From the NCBI RefSeq assembly GCF_029714325.1, contig NZ_CP121666.1:7967001-8031000 (forward strand): a stretch of 64,000 nt of DNA, given 5' to 3'. The position numbers were made by a program, and so were the translations under genes. The stretch comes from Bradyrhizobium sp. CB1717 (GTDB lineage Bacteria; Pseudomonadota; Alphaproteobacteria; Rhizobiales; Xanthobacteraceae). The notes under the pieces were generated by a model that searched no databases, had not been told where the DNA came from, and worked only from the letters and a program-made list of their open reading frames with translations. Position 1 is the stretch's first letter. Every line of letters begins with the position of its first letter. This document shows positions 1-10,747 of this stretch, one piece after another.

Positions 1-2
1 AT

Positions 3-866
3 ACCGTGGTCGGCGCCTTCGCCCGCGGCGATGTTCTGCAGGTTCTCCTGTTCGCGATCCTATTCGGCTTTTCGCTGATGGCGTTGGGAAACCGTGGGGA
101 GCGGCTGCGAGGCATGATTGACGACGTCGCGCACGCGGTGTTCGGCGTGATCGCTATCATCATGAAAGCGGCTCCGATCGGCGCCTTCGCGGCCATGGCC
201 TTCACTATCGGCAAGTTCGGGCCGGCAGCACTCGGCAATTTGATCGGTCTGATCGCGCTGTTTTACGCGACGGCGGCGTTATTTGTCGTGGTGGTGCTCG
301 GTTTGATCGCGCGCCTCGTCGGCTTTTCAATCTTCAAGTTCATCGTCTATATCAAGGACGAGATTCTGATCGTGCTCGGCACATCGTCCTCTGAAAGCGC
401 GCTGCCGCAATTAATGGAGAAGCTGGAACGGCTGGGCTGCTCCAAGCCCGTGGTCGGCCTGGTGGTGCCAACTGGCTACTCCTTCAACCTCGACGGCACC
501 AATATCTATATGACACTTGCGACATTGTTCATTGCCCAGGCACTCGGGGTCGATCTCACCTTTGGCCAGCAGCTCACGATCCTGCTCGTGGCGATGCTAA
601 CGTCGAAGGGAGCAAGCGGCGTCACCGGCGCGGGCTTCATCACGCTCGCTGCGACGTTGTCGGTGGTCAACCCAGCGCTGGTGCCGGGTATGGCAATCGT
701 ATTTTCGATCGACAAGTTCATGAGCGAGGTGCGCGCCCTTACTAACATCACCGGCAATGGCATCGCCGCCGTGTTCGTGTCCTGGTGGGAGGACGAGCTC
801 GAGCACGCGACGCTGCAAGCTCGGCTCAACCAGCCCAACGTTTCCACCACTATCGACACACGATGA
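3..866 (+). CDS. dctA: C4-dicarboxylate transport protein DctA, 3' part
   Basis: Cut by the window edge: the reading frame is open from the first bases and about 287 residues remain of a family usually near 430-450. DctA is an inner-membrane proton/sodium symporter that imports succinate, malate and fumarate, the carbon source of nitrogen-fixing bacteroids. Seen here: hydrophobic segments, the serine-rich reentrant motif [10 protein letters not shown], the substrate/cation-site run [14 protein letters not shown], the second hairpin [13 protein letters not shown], and the late helix motif [13 protein letters not shown]. All are hallmarks of the dicarboxylate/amino acid:cation symporter (DAACS) family. 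It lies upstream of and co-oriented with a nodV-like gene, but about 1.1 kb of noncoding DNA separates them. Family call is very safe; DctA rather than a GltP-type paralogue is inferred from the motif wording and the symbiotic context. Confidence 0.9.
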   Translation, partial: TVVGAFARGDVLQVLLFAILFGFSLMALGNRGERLRGMIDDVAHAVFGVIAIIMKAAPIGAFAAMAFTIGKFGPAALGNLIGLIALFYATAALFVVVVLGLIARLVGFSIFKFIVYIKDEILIVLGTSSSESALPQLMEKLERLGCSKPVVGLVVPTGYSFNLDGTNIYMTLATLFIAQALGVDLTFGQQLTILLVAMLTSKGASGVTGAGFITLAATLSVVNPALVPGMAIVFSIDKFMSEVRALTNITGNGIAAVFVSWWEDELEHATLQARLNQPNVSTTIDTR

Positions 867-1947
867 GATAGTCTCGGATCTAACCGCCGCCATTCAAAGA
901 CGCGTCGAATGCGAGCGCAGCGACATTTCTCGTAGTTCGAACCGAGACAGCTGACTTGACACGAGCCGGAACTTTCACGCGCTATCTCCAGTGCGCCAGC
1001 CCTTGCCCCGCCTCGCCCCCGGCAGCCGCCCTGAGAAGGGCCCGCCGAGCAAAAGAGTCGCTTTTTTTTAACAGTCATTTTCAAGGGCGTCTTCACCGTC
1101 AAGCTTGCGGCCATCTGAACGCTTCTGCGACATTTGCCGTGCAAGATAATAGGACTGTGACAGAACGTGTCCAGCCTGACGAACTAGGTGTTGCTTTGCC
1201 TACAATCGCATGTGCGCGGTCACTGCGCTTGCCTCGTCCGACCAACGAGTGGTAGCGATCTTGCACACAACACATCATCCCTTGTTACGGTCCGCGCTGC
1301 CGCATTAGATCAGATGGTGTGTGATCAGCACGGATTAGATGGCACCTCGCAGAGCCGTGGCGACCCGCAGACGGCTAGTGTCGGTTCGGCGTCGCTGCGC
1401 GCGCTCGATTCCGGCCAACGACCCGGAGAAAAGTCCCCCGCACCGCGGCGTGATGGCCCTAGGACATACAAAGCTTCGCGTAACTTCGCCTTCATATCTC
1501 GGCACATCACCATTGCGCTTTCTTTCCGCATGACCGATCGCACCGGCGAGATGAGTGGTCCGGCAGCTTGTCTTTGTTCTTTCCGGTTCGGCGAGGGGCG
1601 CCCGATTGCTCCTGCTCAACGTCTCGACTGAACTGCAGCCGCTGTCCTCGTGCGGCGGGGTAAGGGAGTTATCCTCGGCTGCAGCCTGGAGCGCCTGCCC
1701 GGAGTTATCGGCAGCGGAGGAAAGCAGACATCTGAGCATCGATTGCAGGCGTGTCAGAGCGCCATATTGAAAGGTTTAGGACAACTATACGTACGTCTGT
1801 GATGCAATTTTTCTCGGCGCGTGCTCAGTTCACCACCAAGCAATCGAGCGGAACCGCTCACCAGCGGGTGCTGGTGCCGAGTATTGCCCTATTTTTGCCT
1901 AAAATGTTATAGGTCTCCCGCCGGAGAACAAGCCGGACGGCATCAAA
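867..1947. other. intergenic stretch without recognisable gene
   Basis: About 1.1 kb between dctA and nodV. All frames are short, mutually overlapping and have no recognisable motif. It includes an oligo-T tract near 1067-1075. It must hold the nodV promoter; I could not identify a convincing nod box or sigma-70 hexamer pair. Confidence 0.5.
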
Positions 1948-4623
1948 ATGCGTAGCCCGATCAGCAGTTTAGAACGTTCAGCCTCTCAGTTTACCATCGG
2001 CAGCATAGCGCTGGCCGTGGTAACACTGGCTTGCTTGTACGTTCACGCGCATTTCGCAGCGACGGCGTTCGCCTATTTGTTAGTGGTATTGCTGTTTTCG
2101 TTGATGGGCAGCTTCATCGCGTCGTCCGCGCTTTGCATCGTAGCCATCGCTGCTCTCGCTTACTACTTTGCGCCGCCGGCGTTCAGCCTGCGAATCGATG
2201 ACCCCCAAGATCTGCCGGTGGTTGTTGCATTCTTTATCGCCTCGATTGTGGGAGCGCACCTGATCGGAAAGCTCCGCCAGGAAAGAGAGGCTGCGCGTGT
2301 GGTTGCGGCCAAGCTTCAGCGGAGTGCGGCCGATTTGGAGGATCGCGAAAAACGCTGGCGCGCCATCTTCGAGCACAATCCGGCCATGTACTTCATGGTC
2401 GATGAAGCCGGCATTGTCCTCAACGTCAATACGCTCGGCGCGACACAACTAGGCTATCCTCGTACTGAACTGATCGGTCGATCCGTGCTGGACGTATTTC
2501 TCGAGGAGGATCGCGCGTTCGTTCGCGAATGCGTTCGGACGTGCCTTGAGGATGTCGGACAAACGCGCACGTGGGACGTCCAGAAAGTCAGGAAGGACGG
2601 CTCGGTGTTGTGGGTGCGTGAAAACGCCAAAGCCATGCTCTGGGGCGATCAGCAGCCCATTGTCCTTATCGCCTGCGAAGATATCACGGAGCGAAGGCGG
2701 ACCGAACTTGCCCTGCAGCGGAGCGAAGCACATTTGGCCCAGGCGCAGGAGTTGAGTCACACAGGCAGCTTCAGCTGGAACCCCACTACGGGCGAAGCCT
2801 TCTGGTCAAGGGAAACATTTCGGATTTTCCAATTAGATCCAGAGACAGTGCCGCCGGGGCCGCAGCTCGTCGTTGAGCGCACTCATCCAGATGATAGGGC
2901 TTCGGTTAAGGAAATTATCGATCGCGCGATGCGAGACCTGAGCGATTTCGAGCACGAATACCGGCTTCTGCTACCGGACGGCTCGGTAAAGCACATCCAT
3001 GCGCAGGCACGAGCGACGAGGACAGCCTCTGGTGAGGTCGAGTTTGTTGGGGCGGCTACGGATGTTACGGCGGCGAGGCGAGCAGAACAACAGCTGCGCC
3101 GCAGCGAGGCCTATCTGGCCGAAGCCCAGCATCTCACTCACACAGGCAGCTGGTCCTGGGACGTCCACGCTCTAGATTTCATTTATCGCTCCGCTGAGGT
3201 CGATCGCCTGTTTGGATTTGACCCACAAGAGCCGGTTTCGATAGACACTATTCGATCGCGCATCCATCCGGAAGACTTGCCACTGTTACAGGAGGTGCAA
3301 CGCCAGGCGATTGAACACGAGGAGGAACGGTTCGAATATGACTTTCGTATCCTTCTACCAGATGGCGGGATAAGACGCATACACTCCGTTGCGCACGTGG
3401 CGGTCGGCAGCGATGGTAACGTCAGCGAGCTGATCGGAACCCATATGGATGTGACCGAGCAACACGCAGCTAGGGATCGACTGGAAAACACACTTGGCGC
3501 GCTGCGCGAAAGCGAACAGCGCTTTCGCGACTACGCCGAAACAGCTTCCGACTGGCTCTGGGAGACCGGGCCGGATCATCAGGTCACTCACTTATCCGAG
3601 CACACCAGTGCTGCGGGAATTTTGGCGACAGGATTGATGGGCCTGCTTCGCTGGGACATAGCGTGCGACGTCGACGAGGAACCTGAGAAGTGGCGGCAGC
3701 ATCGGGCGACGTTGGAGGCCCATCTTCCGTTTCGGGATCTCGTCTACCGCACCGTGAATCGGACAGGTTCTCCGATCTACGTCCGCACGAGCGGCAAGCC
3801 TTTTTTCGATGGAAAGGGGAATTTTCTCGGCTACCGTGGCGTCAGCACTGACATCACCGCTACCATTCGCGCCGATCAAGCCGAACAAGAACTACGAAAG
3901 GCACAGGCGGAGCTTGCGCATGTGACGCGTGTAACGACGTTAGGAGAGCTGACAACTTCGATCGCCCACGAAATAAACCAGCCACTCGCCGCTATTATCA
4001 GCAACGCCGATGCGTGCCTCGGTTGGATGGGGCGGGAAGCTCCTAATCTTCCCGCCGCGCGCTCTTCGGTGGAGTGGATCATCGAAGACGCAATCCGGGC
4101 AAGCGAGGTAATCCGTCGTGTTCGCGCGCTCGCGAAGAAGGGCGAGATTGAGATGGTGCCGCTCGATATCAATGAGGTTGTTAAGGACGTCATTGCGTTG
4201 GTAACACGAGAGCTGGCGAGTCACCGAGTCACGTTACGAACTGAGTTGACGGCAGGGCTGCCTACGATCCTCGGCGATCGGATTCAGCTACAACAGGTGA
4301 TCATCAATCTGGTGATGAACGGAATTGAGGCCATGGACGCAGTTACAGACCGGACGCGCGAACTGCTGATTCAATCGTCGAAGGACGATGTGGGGCACGT
4401 CCAGCTTGCCGTGACCGATTGCGGCGTCGGCATCGCCGAGAACGACGCGGACCGCGTCTTGGATCCCTTCTTCACCACCAAATCGACTGGCCTTGGAATG
4501 GGTCTTTCGATCTGCCGGTCGATCGTGGAAGCTCATGGAGGACGACTGTCAATGGTCCACAAAAATGGACCGGGCGCGACGTTCCAGTTTGCCCTGCCGC
4601 TGCATAAGGAGGCCGTCTCGTGA
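1948..4623 (+). CDS. nodV: NodV-type multi-PAS sensor histidine kinase
   Basis: A 891-residue hybrid-free sensor kinase, almost the length of Bradyrhizobium NodV (about 890). N-terminal membrane domain with about four hydrophobic helices (residues about 15-110, KdpD/DUF4118-like), then four PAS-type repeats: about 130-250 ([20 protein letters not shown]), 260-380, 390-505 (the second and third share HTGSFSW/HTGSWSW) and 520-645, followed by HisKA with [10 protein letters not shown] (phospho-acceptor His674) and an HATPase domain with N box [16 protein letters not shown] and [18 protein letters not shown]. NodV with NodW senses isoflavones and activates nod genes in soybean bradyrhizobia in parallel to NodD1. 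The stop overlaps the GTG start of the next gene (GTGA), so kinase and regulator are translationally coupled. Other FixL-like PAS kinases are possible, but the pairing and lengths fit NodV best. Confidence 0.82.
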   Translation: MRSPISSLERSASQFTIGSIALAVVTLACLYVHAHFAATAFAYLLVVLLFSLMGSFIASSALCIVAIAALAYYFAPPAFSLRIDDPQDLPVVVAFFIASIVGAHLIGKLRQEREAARVVAAKLQRSAADLEDREKRWRAIFEHNPAMYFMVDEAGIVLNVNTLGATQLGYPRTELIGRSVLDVFLEEDRAFVRECVRTCLEDVGQTRTWDVQKVRKDGSVLWVRENAKAMLWGDQQPIVLIACEDITERRRTELALQRSEAHLAQAQELSHTGSFSWNPTTGEAFWSRETFRIFQLDPETVPPGPQLVVERTHPDDRASVKEIIDRAMRDLSDFEHEYRLLLPDGSVKHIHAQARATRTASGEVEFVGAATDVTAARRAEQQLRRSEAYLAEAQHLTHTGSWSWDVHALDFIYRSAEVDRLFGFDPQEPVSIDTIRSRIHPEDLPLLQEVQRQAIEHEEERFEYDFRILLPDGGIRRIHSVAHVAVGSDGNVSELIGTHMDVTEQHAARDRLENTLGALRESEQRFRDYAETASDWLWETGPDHQVTHLSEHTSAAGILATGLMGLLRWDIACDVDEEPEKWRQHRATLEAHLPFRDLVYRTVNRTGSPIYVRTSGKPFFDGKGNFLGYRGVSTDITATIRADQAEQELRKAQAELAHVTRVTTLGELTTSIAHEINQPLAAIISNADACLGWMGREAPNLPAARSSVEWIIEDAIRASEVIRRVRALAKKGEIEMVPLDINEVVKDVIALVTRELASHRVTLRTELTAGLPTILGDRIQLQQVIINLVMNGIEAMDAVTDRTRELLIQSSKDDVGHVQLAVTDCGVGIAENDADRVLDPFFTTKSTGLGMGLSICRSIVEAHGGRLSMVHKNGPGATFQFALPLHKEAVS

Positions 4624-5303
4624 CAGCACGATTTGACTCGCCAAGTGAAGGCAGCAACGCCAAGACCTCGACAAAGGCGATGGTCTTCGTCGTCGAGGAT
4701 GACATCTCCATGCGTCGCTCGCTTACGAACCTTTTTCAATCGGTAGGGTTGGACGTCATTGCATTCGGATCGGCTCGCGAAATGCTGCAGAGCACAATCC
4801 CGGACGTTATCAGCTGCCTAGTTCTTGATGTCCGGCTGCCGGGCTTGAGCGGCCTTGACTACCAGACCGAGCTAGCGAGGTTGAACATACATATTCCGAT
4901 CATTTTTATTACCGGCCATGGCGACATTCCCATGACCGTCAGAGCCATGAAGGAAGGAGCGGTCGATTTTCTCAGCAAACCATTTCGCGATCAGGAAGTG
5001 CTTGATGCCGTGGTTGCGGCGACCGAACGCGATCGCAAAAGACGGGAGGCTCAGCAGATCGTCGCGAACCTGCAGTCTCTATTTGAGACCTTAAGCCCGC
5101 GCGAGCAGGGGGTGATGAAACTGGTCGCTGCCGGCCTGATGAACAAGCAGGTAGCCGCCGAGCTTGGGCTCGCCGAGATCACGGTCAAGATCTACCGGGG
5201 ACACGTCATGAAAAAGATGCGTGCACGGTCGCTGGCCGACTTGATCAGAATGACTGAGACGCTGGGAATTCGCGCCAATCGTTCTGAACAAACCCAAGCA
5301 TGA
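4620..5303 (+). CDS. nodW: NodW-type response regulator (FixJ/LuxR family)
   Basis: 227 residues, the length of NodW. Receiver domain (about 18-135) with acidic pocket VVEDD, phospho-acceptor Asp70 in [10 protein letters not shown], Thr in FITGHGD and Lys in FLSKPF; then a LuxR/GerE helix-turn-helix (about 155-215) with [15 protein letters not shown] and [16 protein letters not shown]. Asp70 is the phosphorylation site reported for Bradyrhizobium NodW. The start is GTG, overlapping the nodV stop by four bases. The protein should dimerise on phosphorylation by NodV and activate nod promoters; family knowledge also says NwsB can substitute for it. No sign of damage. Confidence 0.85.
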   Translation: MTARFDSPSEGSNAKTSTKAMVFVVEDDISMRRSLTNLFQSVGLDVIAFGSAREMLQSTIPDVISCLVLDVRLPGLSGLDYQTELARLNIHIPIIFITGHGDIPMTVRAMKEGAVDFLSKPFRDQEVLDAVVAATERDRKRREAQQIVANLQSLFETLSPREQGVMKLVAAGLMNKQVAAELGLAEITVKIYRGHVMKKMRARSLADLIRMTETLGIRANRSEQTQA

Positions 5304-5388
5304 TTTTACAATTTCATCAGTCGAGCCCACTTTTCGCTGAAGGTGGCTAATGCTTGCAGCCGCTATTCTTCCTTCAGGAGGGCTCGTC

Positions 5389-5775
5389 TTGCCCACGCCT
5401 TTGATTTCCGTCGTTGACGACGACGCCTCAGTCCGTGCGGCGACAGATAATCTTTTGAAATCGCGTGGCTACATCGCCCAAATATTTGCGTCGGCCGAGG
5501 AACTCCTGAGGTCCCCGCAATTGGACGAGACATCCTGTGTCATTACCGATGTGCAGATGTCGGCTATGAGCGGCTTGGAGCTGTTGGCAGAGATGCGGAC
5601 ACGTGGTTACGACGCACCATTCATTTTCATTACCGCTTTCCCCGACGACCGCGTGCGCGCGTCAGCGCTGCGCGCCGGGGCTATTGGCTTCCTCGCCAAA
5701 CCCTTTGCCGGACAAGCCTTAATCGAGTGCCTCGACACCGCACTGAACGCGTATGACGGCCGAGGCGGCATCTGA
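5389..5775 (+). CDS. stand-alone CheY-like receiver protein
   Basis: A single receiver domain with no output domain: SVVDDDASVRAATDNLL (acidic pocket), Asp54 in CVITDVQMSAMSG, Thr in FITAFPDD and Lys in FLAKPF. I place the start at TTG 5389 because AGGAGG sits seven bases upstream and the protein then begins directly before beta-strand 1 (MPTPLISVVDDD); an ATG at 5350 would add 13 unrelated residues. It lies 85 bases after nodW on the same strand, so it probably belongs to the nodVW transcription unit and could act as a phosphate sink or adaptor for NodV or another PAS kinase. Such FixJ-like single receivers are frequent beside rhizobial PAS kinases. Function not established. Confidence 0.8.
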   Translation: MPTPLISVVDDDASVRAATDNLLKSRGYIAQIFASAEELLRSPQLDETSCVITDVQMSAMSGLELLAEMRTRGYDAPFIFITAFPDDRVRASALRAGAIGFLAKPFAGQALIECLDTALNAYDGRGGI

Positions 5776-6677
5776 TGCAATCAACCTGCGGCTTGAATTG
5801 ATGTCGATCTAAACGCCCCACGTGTCGATCTCGCCACCGATTAACCTCTTCGCGGTCAAACACGCTACTTGCTCTAAAACGCGAGCGAGAGGCCAATTGG
5901 TTGCCATGTCCATGCTTTACCGACTATCGCCGGGCGGGCTACATTGGTGCAGAACAACGTTTTCGCTGCGAGGGCCGGAAGGGTACGCTAGCCCGACTCA
6001 TTCTGTAGGTCGACGTTCAACGTAATGCTCGCCCAAAGCAATCGACGACCCTAAGCACTTCTTAACTTGTCTGCATCGAGGCTATATACTCCATTGCAGA
6101 GTGGAGCTGGCGCGAGAGCGCTCGACAAAGCAAGAGATTGGCTGTTCGCAGCCCGACTGCAGTGACGATGATAACGACGCTTCGCCTAGGACAACCACCT
6201 CGCGTGTTGTGTTGAGGCTTTTCTGGTGAAAGAGCGCTGCACGATGCTCGTGCTCACGGCGTCGTTAGGTCCGTTGACGCATGCCGGCCGTCTTGCCTAT
6301 CGGGCGCCGCTTCGCTGTGCATTTCCTTGCCCACCGACTTACGGCAGGCGCGACGCGCTTACTACTTCGTAGGCCGTCCTCTGTAGAAGACTTCTGCCTC
6401 CAAGCCGTCCAACGTGCTCGGCGCAACAGGCCCGGCCCATCGGCGGCCGGGCGCACTTTGGTGGCGCCCCATGCAGGTCCTCGCCGCAGCGAGCATTGTG
6501 AGCCCCCTACTTCCAACGCTCAAACAACTCAGCAACCGCCGGCCCAAGGAGCACTCTGGGGGCAGTCTTCTGAGCCAACTCAGAGGAACTCTCAGCCGAA
6601 AAGGCTATAAGCACAGAGGAGCCCGGAGCAGGCTAGATTAGTCTACTCCATCGGGCCCAATCACGGGTGATCCATGG
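5776..6677. other. noncoding stretch, no gene recognised
   Basis: About 900 bases between the receiver gene and the GH127 relic. Frames on both strands are short and overlap one another without conserved motifs. Nothing supported. Confidence 0.5.
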
Positions 6678-7105
6678 TCACATAAAATCATCCTCATAAT
6701 CGTATGCTGAGCGGCTCGCTGGGATCTCGGTATCACTACCTTCACTGTCGTCAGCTTTGGAAAGATATCGCGCAGGAGCGCCTTTTCGTTGCCATTCGCC
6801 GTCGCTATTCCTTACCCACTTGTCTGACTTCTCTGGGTCGAGAACCATGTTGTCGGCGTCAACCTCGACGAATCCCATCTTTGCCGCACCGGCTCTTGCT
6901 TCCGGATTAGCCGGACGCGAATTGAGCAGCGGCTGTTCGCCGTCCATTCGAAGCTGGTGCTCGAGCAGGATATCGCCAGCGTTCTCGACAAGCGGATGAA
7001 CGACTCGAAAATCCACAGTAGAGGTAGTCCCGTGGTGTCCAGGAAATAGCTTCTTCCACCTTTTGACGTCGGAGTACTCTTGGGGGTTGTCGCGGATGTA
7101 CTCGA
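6678..7105 (-). pseudogene. 3' fragment of an unidentified gene fused to the GH127 relic
   Basis: On the minus strand an open frame ends at 6678 and encodes a hydrophilic, well-behaved C-terminal segment of about 140 residues (contains SDVKRWKKLFPGHHG, LLNSRPANPEARAG and an acidic Asp/Glu/Ser-rich tail ending YDYEDDFM). It starts abruptly where the upstream GH127 coding sequence stops matching its family, in a different frame. The composition (polar, charged, no membrane segment) would suit the C-terminus of a secreted or host-directed protein, but I do not recognise the family. It is best read as the tail of another gene joined by deletion. Confidence 0.45.
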
Positions 7106-8385
7106 TCGACGCACTTGCATTGGCAGCGATAGTTTGACGCGATCTCCCTGCCGCCACGTTCGGCGAATGTGCAAATATCCCTTGCGCGGCTCGCAATTCA
7201 CGGGCTCGCCGTTCACGCTCGCCTGCGGCGCGCTGCACCATTCCGGCAGGCGCAGGGCGAGCGTGTGGGCAATTGGCGGCGCAGATTCGACGGCGATTTC
7301 CACCCGGTCTCTCCAGGGATAGCTGCCGCTTATGAGCAACCGCAGCGCATGCCCGTCGACGGATATTGCCACCCTATTACCAACGTAGAGATTTACATAG
7401 AGCGCGTCGGTGCTGGGCGTGTAGATGTAGTGGCCAATCGATGTGAAAAGGCGTGCGATGTTCGGTGGGCAGCACGCGCAGCCCAACCAGCGTCGTCGCA
7501 CCGGCGAGACGTGATTGTAGATGCCATTAGACCTCCGCGTTTTGGGATGCACTTCGAGCGAGTTAACATAGAAATAGTGACGCCCGTCGAACGCGATGCT
7601 GCCGAGAACGGTATTGAAGAGCGCGCGCTCCATCACGTCGGCATAGCGCCCGTCCAGTTCCATCTCCAACATACGGCGCGCGAACATCATCAGGCCAATT
7701 GACGCGCAACTTTCCGTGTACGCCGTATCATTTGGCAAATCGTAATTGCTGCTGAACGCTTCGCCGGCGCCTTGCGAGCCGATGGCTCCGGTAATATAGA
7801 TCTGGCGCTGGACCATGTTTTGCCATAGCCGCAGGTAAGTTTGGCGCTGCTGCTCGTTCTGACGCAGACGCGCGAGATGAGCTACTGCCGTCATCAGGTA
7901 TACAAAACGCACCGCATGATCGGTTGCAGTCCGCTGCTCCGAAAGCGGCAAGTGCGCTTGGCTATACGATTTGCTTTTTATCATCCAAGGCGTGCCGTCG
8001 GATTTGGGGACGCAGGATTGCTGGCGCTTCTCGTACTCAATGTCGTAGAAGTGTGGCTCCGTGCCGCGTTGCTCCACGAAATAATTGGCTAGCGTGAGAT
8101 ATCGCTGCTCCTTTGTCGCTTCGTAGAGGCGTGCCAACGCAAGTTCGATTTCCGGATGGCCATCATAGCCGTGCAACTGATCGCGCTCTGGGCCGAAAAC
8201 TGTGCAGAGGTGGTCAGCAAGCCTGCAAACGACCTCCAGCAACCGCCGCTTGCCAGTCCCCTGAAAGGATGCGACACCCGCTTCAATCAAGTGGCCAGCG
8301 CAATAGAGCTCGTGGCACTCCGTTAGGTTCGTCCAGCGCTCCTGAGGCGCGTTCAGTATGAAATAAGTATTGAGTGAGCCGCTGC
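7100..8385 (-). pseudogene. GH127 beta-L-arabinofuranosidase (DUF1680) relic, both ends missing
   Basis: Minus-strand frame with clear GH127 sequence: CHELYCAGHLIEAG (upstream of the first ATG at 8290, so the homology begins before any start codon), YDGHPEIELALARLY, GAIGSQGAGEAF, DTAYTESCASIGLM, FYVNSLEVHP and the zinc/nucleophile motif CACCPPNIARL. Intact HypBA1-like enzymes are about 630-660 residues and remove terminal beta-L-arabinofuranose from plant hydroxyproline-rich glycans. Here the N-terminal portion is lost (a stop interrupts the frame near 8390) and the C-terminal portion is replaced near 7100 by an unrelated fragment in another frame. Probably not functional. Confidence 0.8.
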
Positions 8386-8920
8386 TACCCGCCGAAGCGG
8401 CAAACTGGACTGCTAAATCCTAAGCGATCGTCGCTAGGGGCGAAGTGCATGCTCAACGTGCCCAACATGGGGCGGATGCTGGCAATCGGGAAAAGTCCGT
8501 TGTCGCGCGTATACGCTGCCAGTGAATAAGCCGCGACAGAGCGGCCCGAAGTTGTTGTGTGCACCGACTTGCTCGTCGGCTTCGGCAAGGTGGGAGGATG
8601 AGTTAGAGAGTCACTTTTGTGGACCGAGCTTCAGGCTGATTTGGCCCCTGCAAAGCAGATAGCAGGTTGGGTGACCGAGAGCCGACTTGGATCTCCCAAT
8701 TGTACGTAATTCCCACGTTTTATCGACCGTTCCGCTCGAACGACAGGAAGGTAACGCTCACGCCCGTTGGCGTTGGTCGGTTGACGATGATGACGCAAGC
8801 AGGACCGACTCTGCTCATCGAGCTGGATCGGTCTATGATTGACCTGTTGATACTGGGATCGTTCTCCTTGAGCTCGCCCACTCCATTAGTGGCCTCAATG
8901 CTCCAATAATTACTGCCGCC
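8386..8920. other. noncoding stretch beside nodM
   Basis: About 530 bases. A minus-strand frame at 8385-8588 looks protein-like but matches nothing I know and lacks a good start; it may be another relic abutting the GH127 gene. No terminator for nodM is evident. Confidence 0.4.
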
Positions 8921-10747
8921 TCATTCCACAGTCACCGATTTTGCTAGATTACGCGGCTGATCCACGTCCGCGCCCCTTACGAGCGCGGTATGGTAAGCCA
9001 AGAGCTGAACCGGAATGGCATAGACCATCGGCGTAAAGCTTGCGACCATCTCTGGCAGCACAATGGTCATGAGTGTGTCCACCGTCGCTTCCAAAGCTCC
9101 CTTCGAATCGGTGATCAGGATGATCTTGCCGCCCCGAGCCGCCACTTCTTGCATATTCGAGACGGTCTTCCCGAAGACCTCGTCATAAGGCGCGATCACC
9201 ACCACAGGCACTGCCTCATCTATCAGTGCGATCGGTCCGTGCTTGAGCTCACCGGCGGCATAACCTTCTGAGTGGATATAGGCAATTTCCTTCAGCTTGA
9301 GTGCGCCCTCCAGCGCCAGGGGGGCCGATGTGCCACGACCGATATAGAGCACGTCCCTTGTGTCGGCGATATAACGCGCGAGCTTCTCGATCTGCGGTTC
9401 AATCAACAGTGCCGCAGCAATCAACCGCGGCACTTCGATAAGCTCACGCACAAGCTTCGTTTCATCGATCTCAGACAGTTTATCACGCTCTTTGCCTGCT
9501 GCGACGGCAAGCGCGGCCAATACCATCAGCTGGCAGGTGAATGCCTTGGTGGAGGCGACGCCGATTTCTGGCCCCGCCAGCGTCGGCAGAACGGTTTCGC
9601 TCTCCCGCGCAATCGTCGACGTCGGGACATTGACCACAGAAATCGTGTGCACGCCCTGGTCCTTGGCGTATCGCAACGCAGCTAGCGTGTCAGCGGTTTC
9701 GCCCGACTGCGAGATGACGATCGCGAGATCGCCCCGGCTCAATGGCGCCTCCCTGTAGCGGAACTCGGACGCTACATCGATCTCGACAGGCAAGCGCGCC
9801 AGCCGCTCGAACCAGTATTTGGCGATGTGCCCAGCATAGCTTGCGGTGCCGCACGCGGTAATTGAGATGCGCTGAATGGATTTAAAGTCGAACGGCAATG
9901 TGAGCGGCAGGGCGACGCGCTTGGCCGTCGTGTCGAGATAATGCGCCAATGTTTTGCCGGCCACTGTCGGCTGTTCGTGGATTTCCTTGGCCATGAAGTG
10001 GCGATAATTCGCTTTGTCCACAAGGAGTGACGATACGCCAGACTTTGAAGTTTCCCGCTCGACGACAGATCCGTTTGCGCTATAAATCACGCACGTCGTG
10101 CGCGTAAGCACGGCCCAGTCGCCGTCTTCAAGATAGGTGATGGTGTCGGTCAAAGGCGCGAGCGCGAGCGCGTCCGATCCTAGATATACTTCGCCGTTAC
10201 CATGTCCGATCGCAAGGGGCGACCCCTTACGCGCACCGATCAAAAGATCATCGTGGGCCTTAAAAAGGAATGCCAGGGCGAAGGCACCGCGCAGCCGCGG
10301 CAGCGAGGCTTGTACCGCATCCTGCGGCGAGTAACCCTTCTTGAGATAAGATTCGACGAGATGCGCCACCACCTCCGTGTCTGTCTCTGAGCTAAAATGG
10401 GCACCATTCCGCTCCAGTTCGGCTCGCAGCTCGCGGAAATTCTCAATGATCCCGTTATGAACGACCGCGACATTTTCCGTCGCATGCGGGTGAGCATTGC
10501 TCTCGGTCGGCTTTCCATGAGTCGCCCAGCGGGTATGACCGATGCCGGTATGACCCGACGGCGGATAATACCGCAGCTGCTCCTCAAGGTTTCTCAGCTT
10601 ACCTTCAGCGCGGCGGCGCTCGATACGGAGACCTTCGAGAGTCGCGAGGCCTGCGGAGTCGTAGCCACGATATTCCAATCTCTTGAGCGACGCGACCAAC
10701 TGCCCAACGACCGGACCACGCCCCAAAATGCCAACAATTCCACACAT
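8921..10747 (-). CDS. nodM: glutamine--fructose-6-phosphate aminotransferase (NodM/GlmS)
   Basis: 608 residues. Converts fructose-6-phosphate and glutamine to glucosamine-6-phosphate. The N-terminal Ntn glutaminase domain begins MCGIVGIL, and the catalytic Cys must follow Met1 directly; this fixes the start at ATG 10747 rather than the TTG at 10756. Further motifs: GHTRWATHG, NGIIENF, TDTEVVAHL; two SIS isomerase domains with TACGTASYAG, SQSGETADTLAAL, STKAFTCQL, IGRGTSAPLALEGALKLKE, SEGYAAGELKHGPIAL; C-terminal LAKSVTVE. I call it NodM because it sits in the nod region; bradyrhizobia carry a separate housekeeping glmS, and sequence alone cannot fully separate them. NodM feeds UDP-GlcNAc supply for Nod-factor backbones. 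A TTGACA-like hexamer lies on the minus strand at 10833-10838. Confidence 0.88.
   Translation of the reverse strand: MCGIVGILGRGPVVGQLVASLKRLEYRGYDSAGLATLEGLRIERRRAEGKLRNLEEQLRYYPPSGHTGIGHTRWATHGKPTESNAHPHATENVAVVHNGIIENFRELRAELERNGAHFSSETDTEVVAHLVESYLKKGYSPQDAVQASLPRLRGAFALAFLFKAHDDLLIGARKGSPLAIGHGNGEVYLGSDALALAPLTDTITYLEDGDWAVLTRTTCVIYSANGSVVERETSKSGVSSLLVDKANYRHFMAKEIHEQPTVAGKTLAHYLDTTAKRVALPLTLPFDFKSIQRISITACGTASYAGHIAKYWFERLARLPVEIDVASEFRYREAPLSRGDLAIVISQSGETADTLAALRYAKDQGVHTISVVNVPTSTIARESETVLPTLAGPEIGVASTKAFTCQLMVLAALAVAAGKERDKLSEIDETKLVRELIEVPRLIAAALLIEPQIEKLARYIADTRDVLYIGRGTSAPLALEGALKLKEIAYIHSEGYAAGELKHGPIALIDEAVPVVVIAPYDEVFGKTVSNMQEVAARGGKIILITDSKGALEATVDTLMTIVLPEMVASFTPMVYAIPVQLLAYHTALVRGADVDQPRNLAKSVTVE

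Noticed and set aside
6747..6770. GTCAGCTTTGGAAAG, tts-box-like
   Set aside because: Several core positions differ, and it lies inside the coding fragment 6678-7105 with no gene downstream on that strand.
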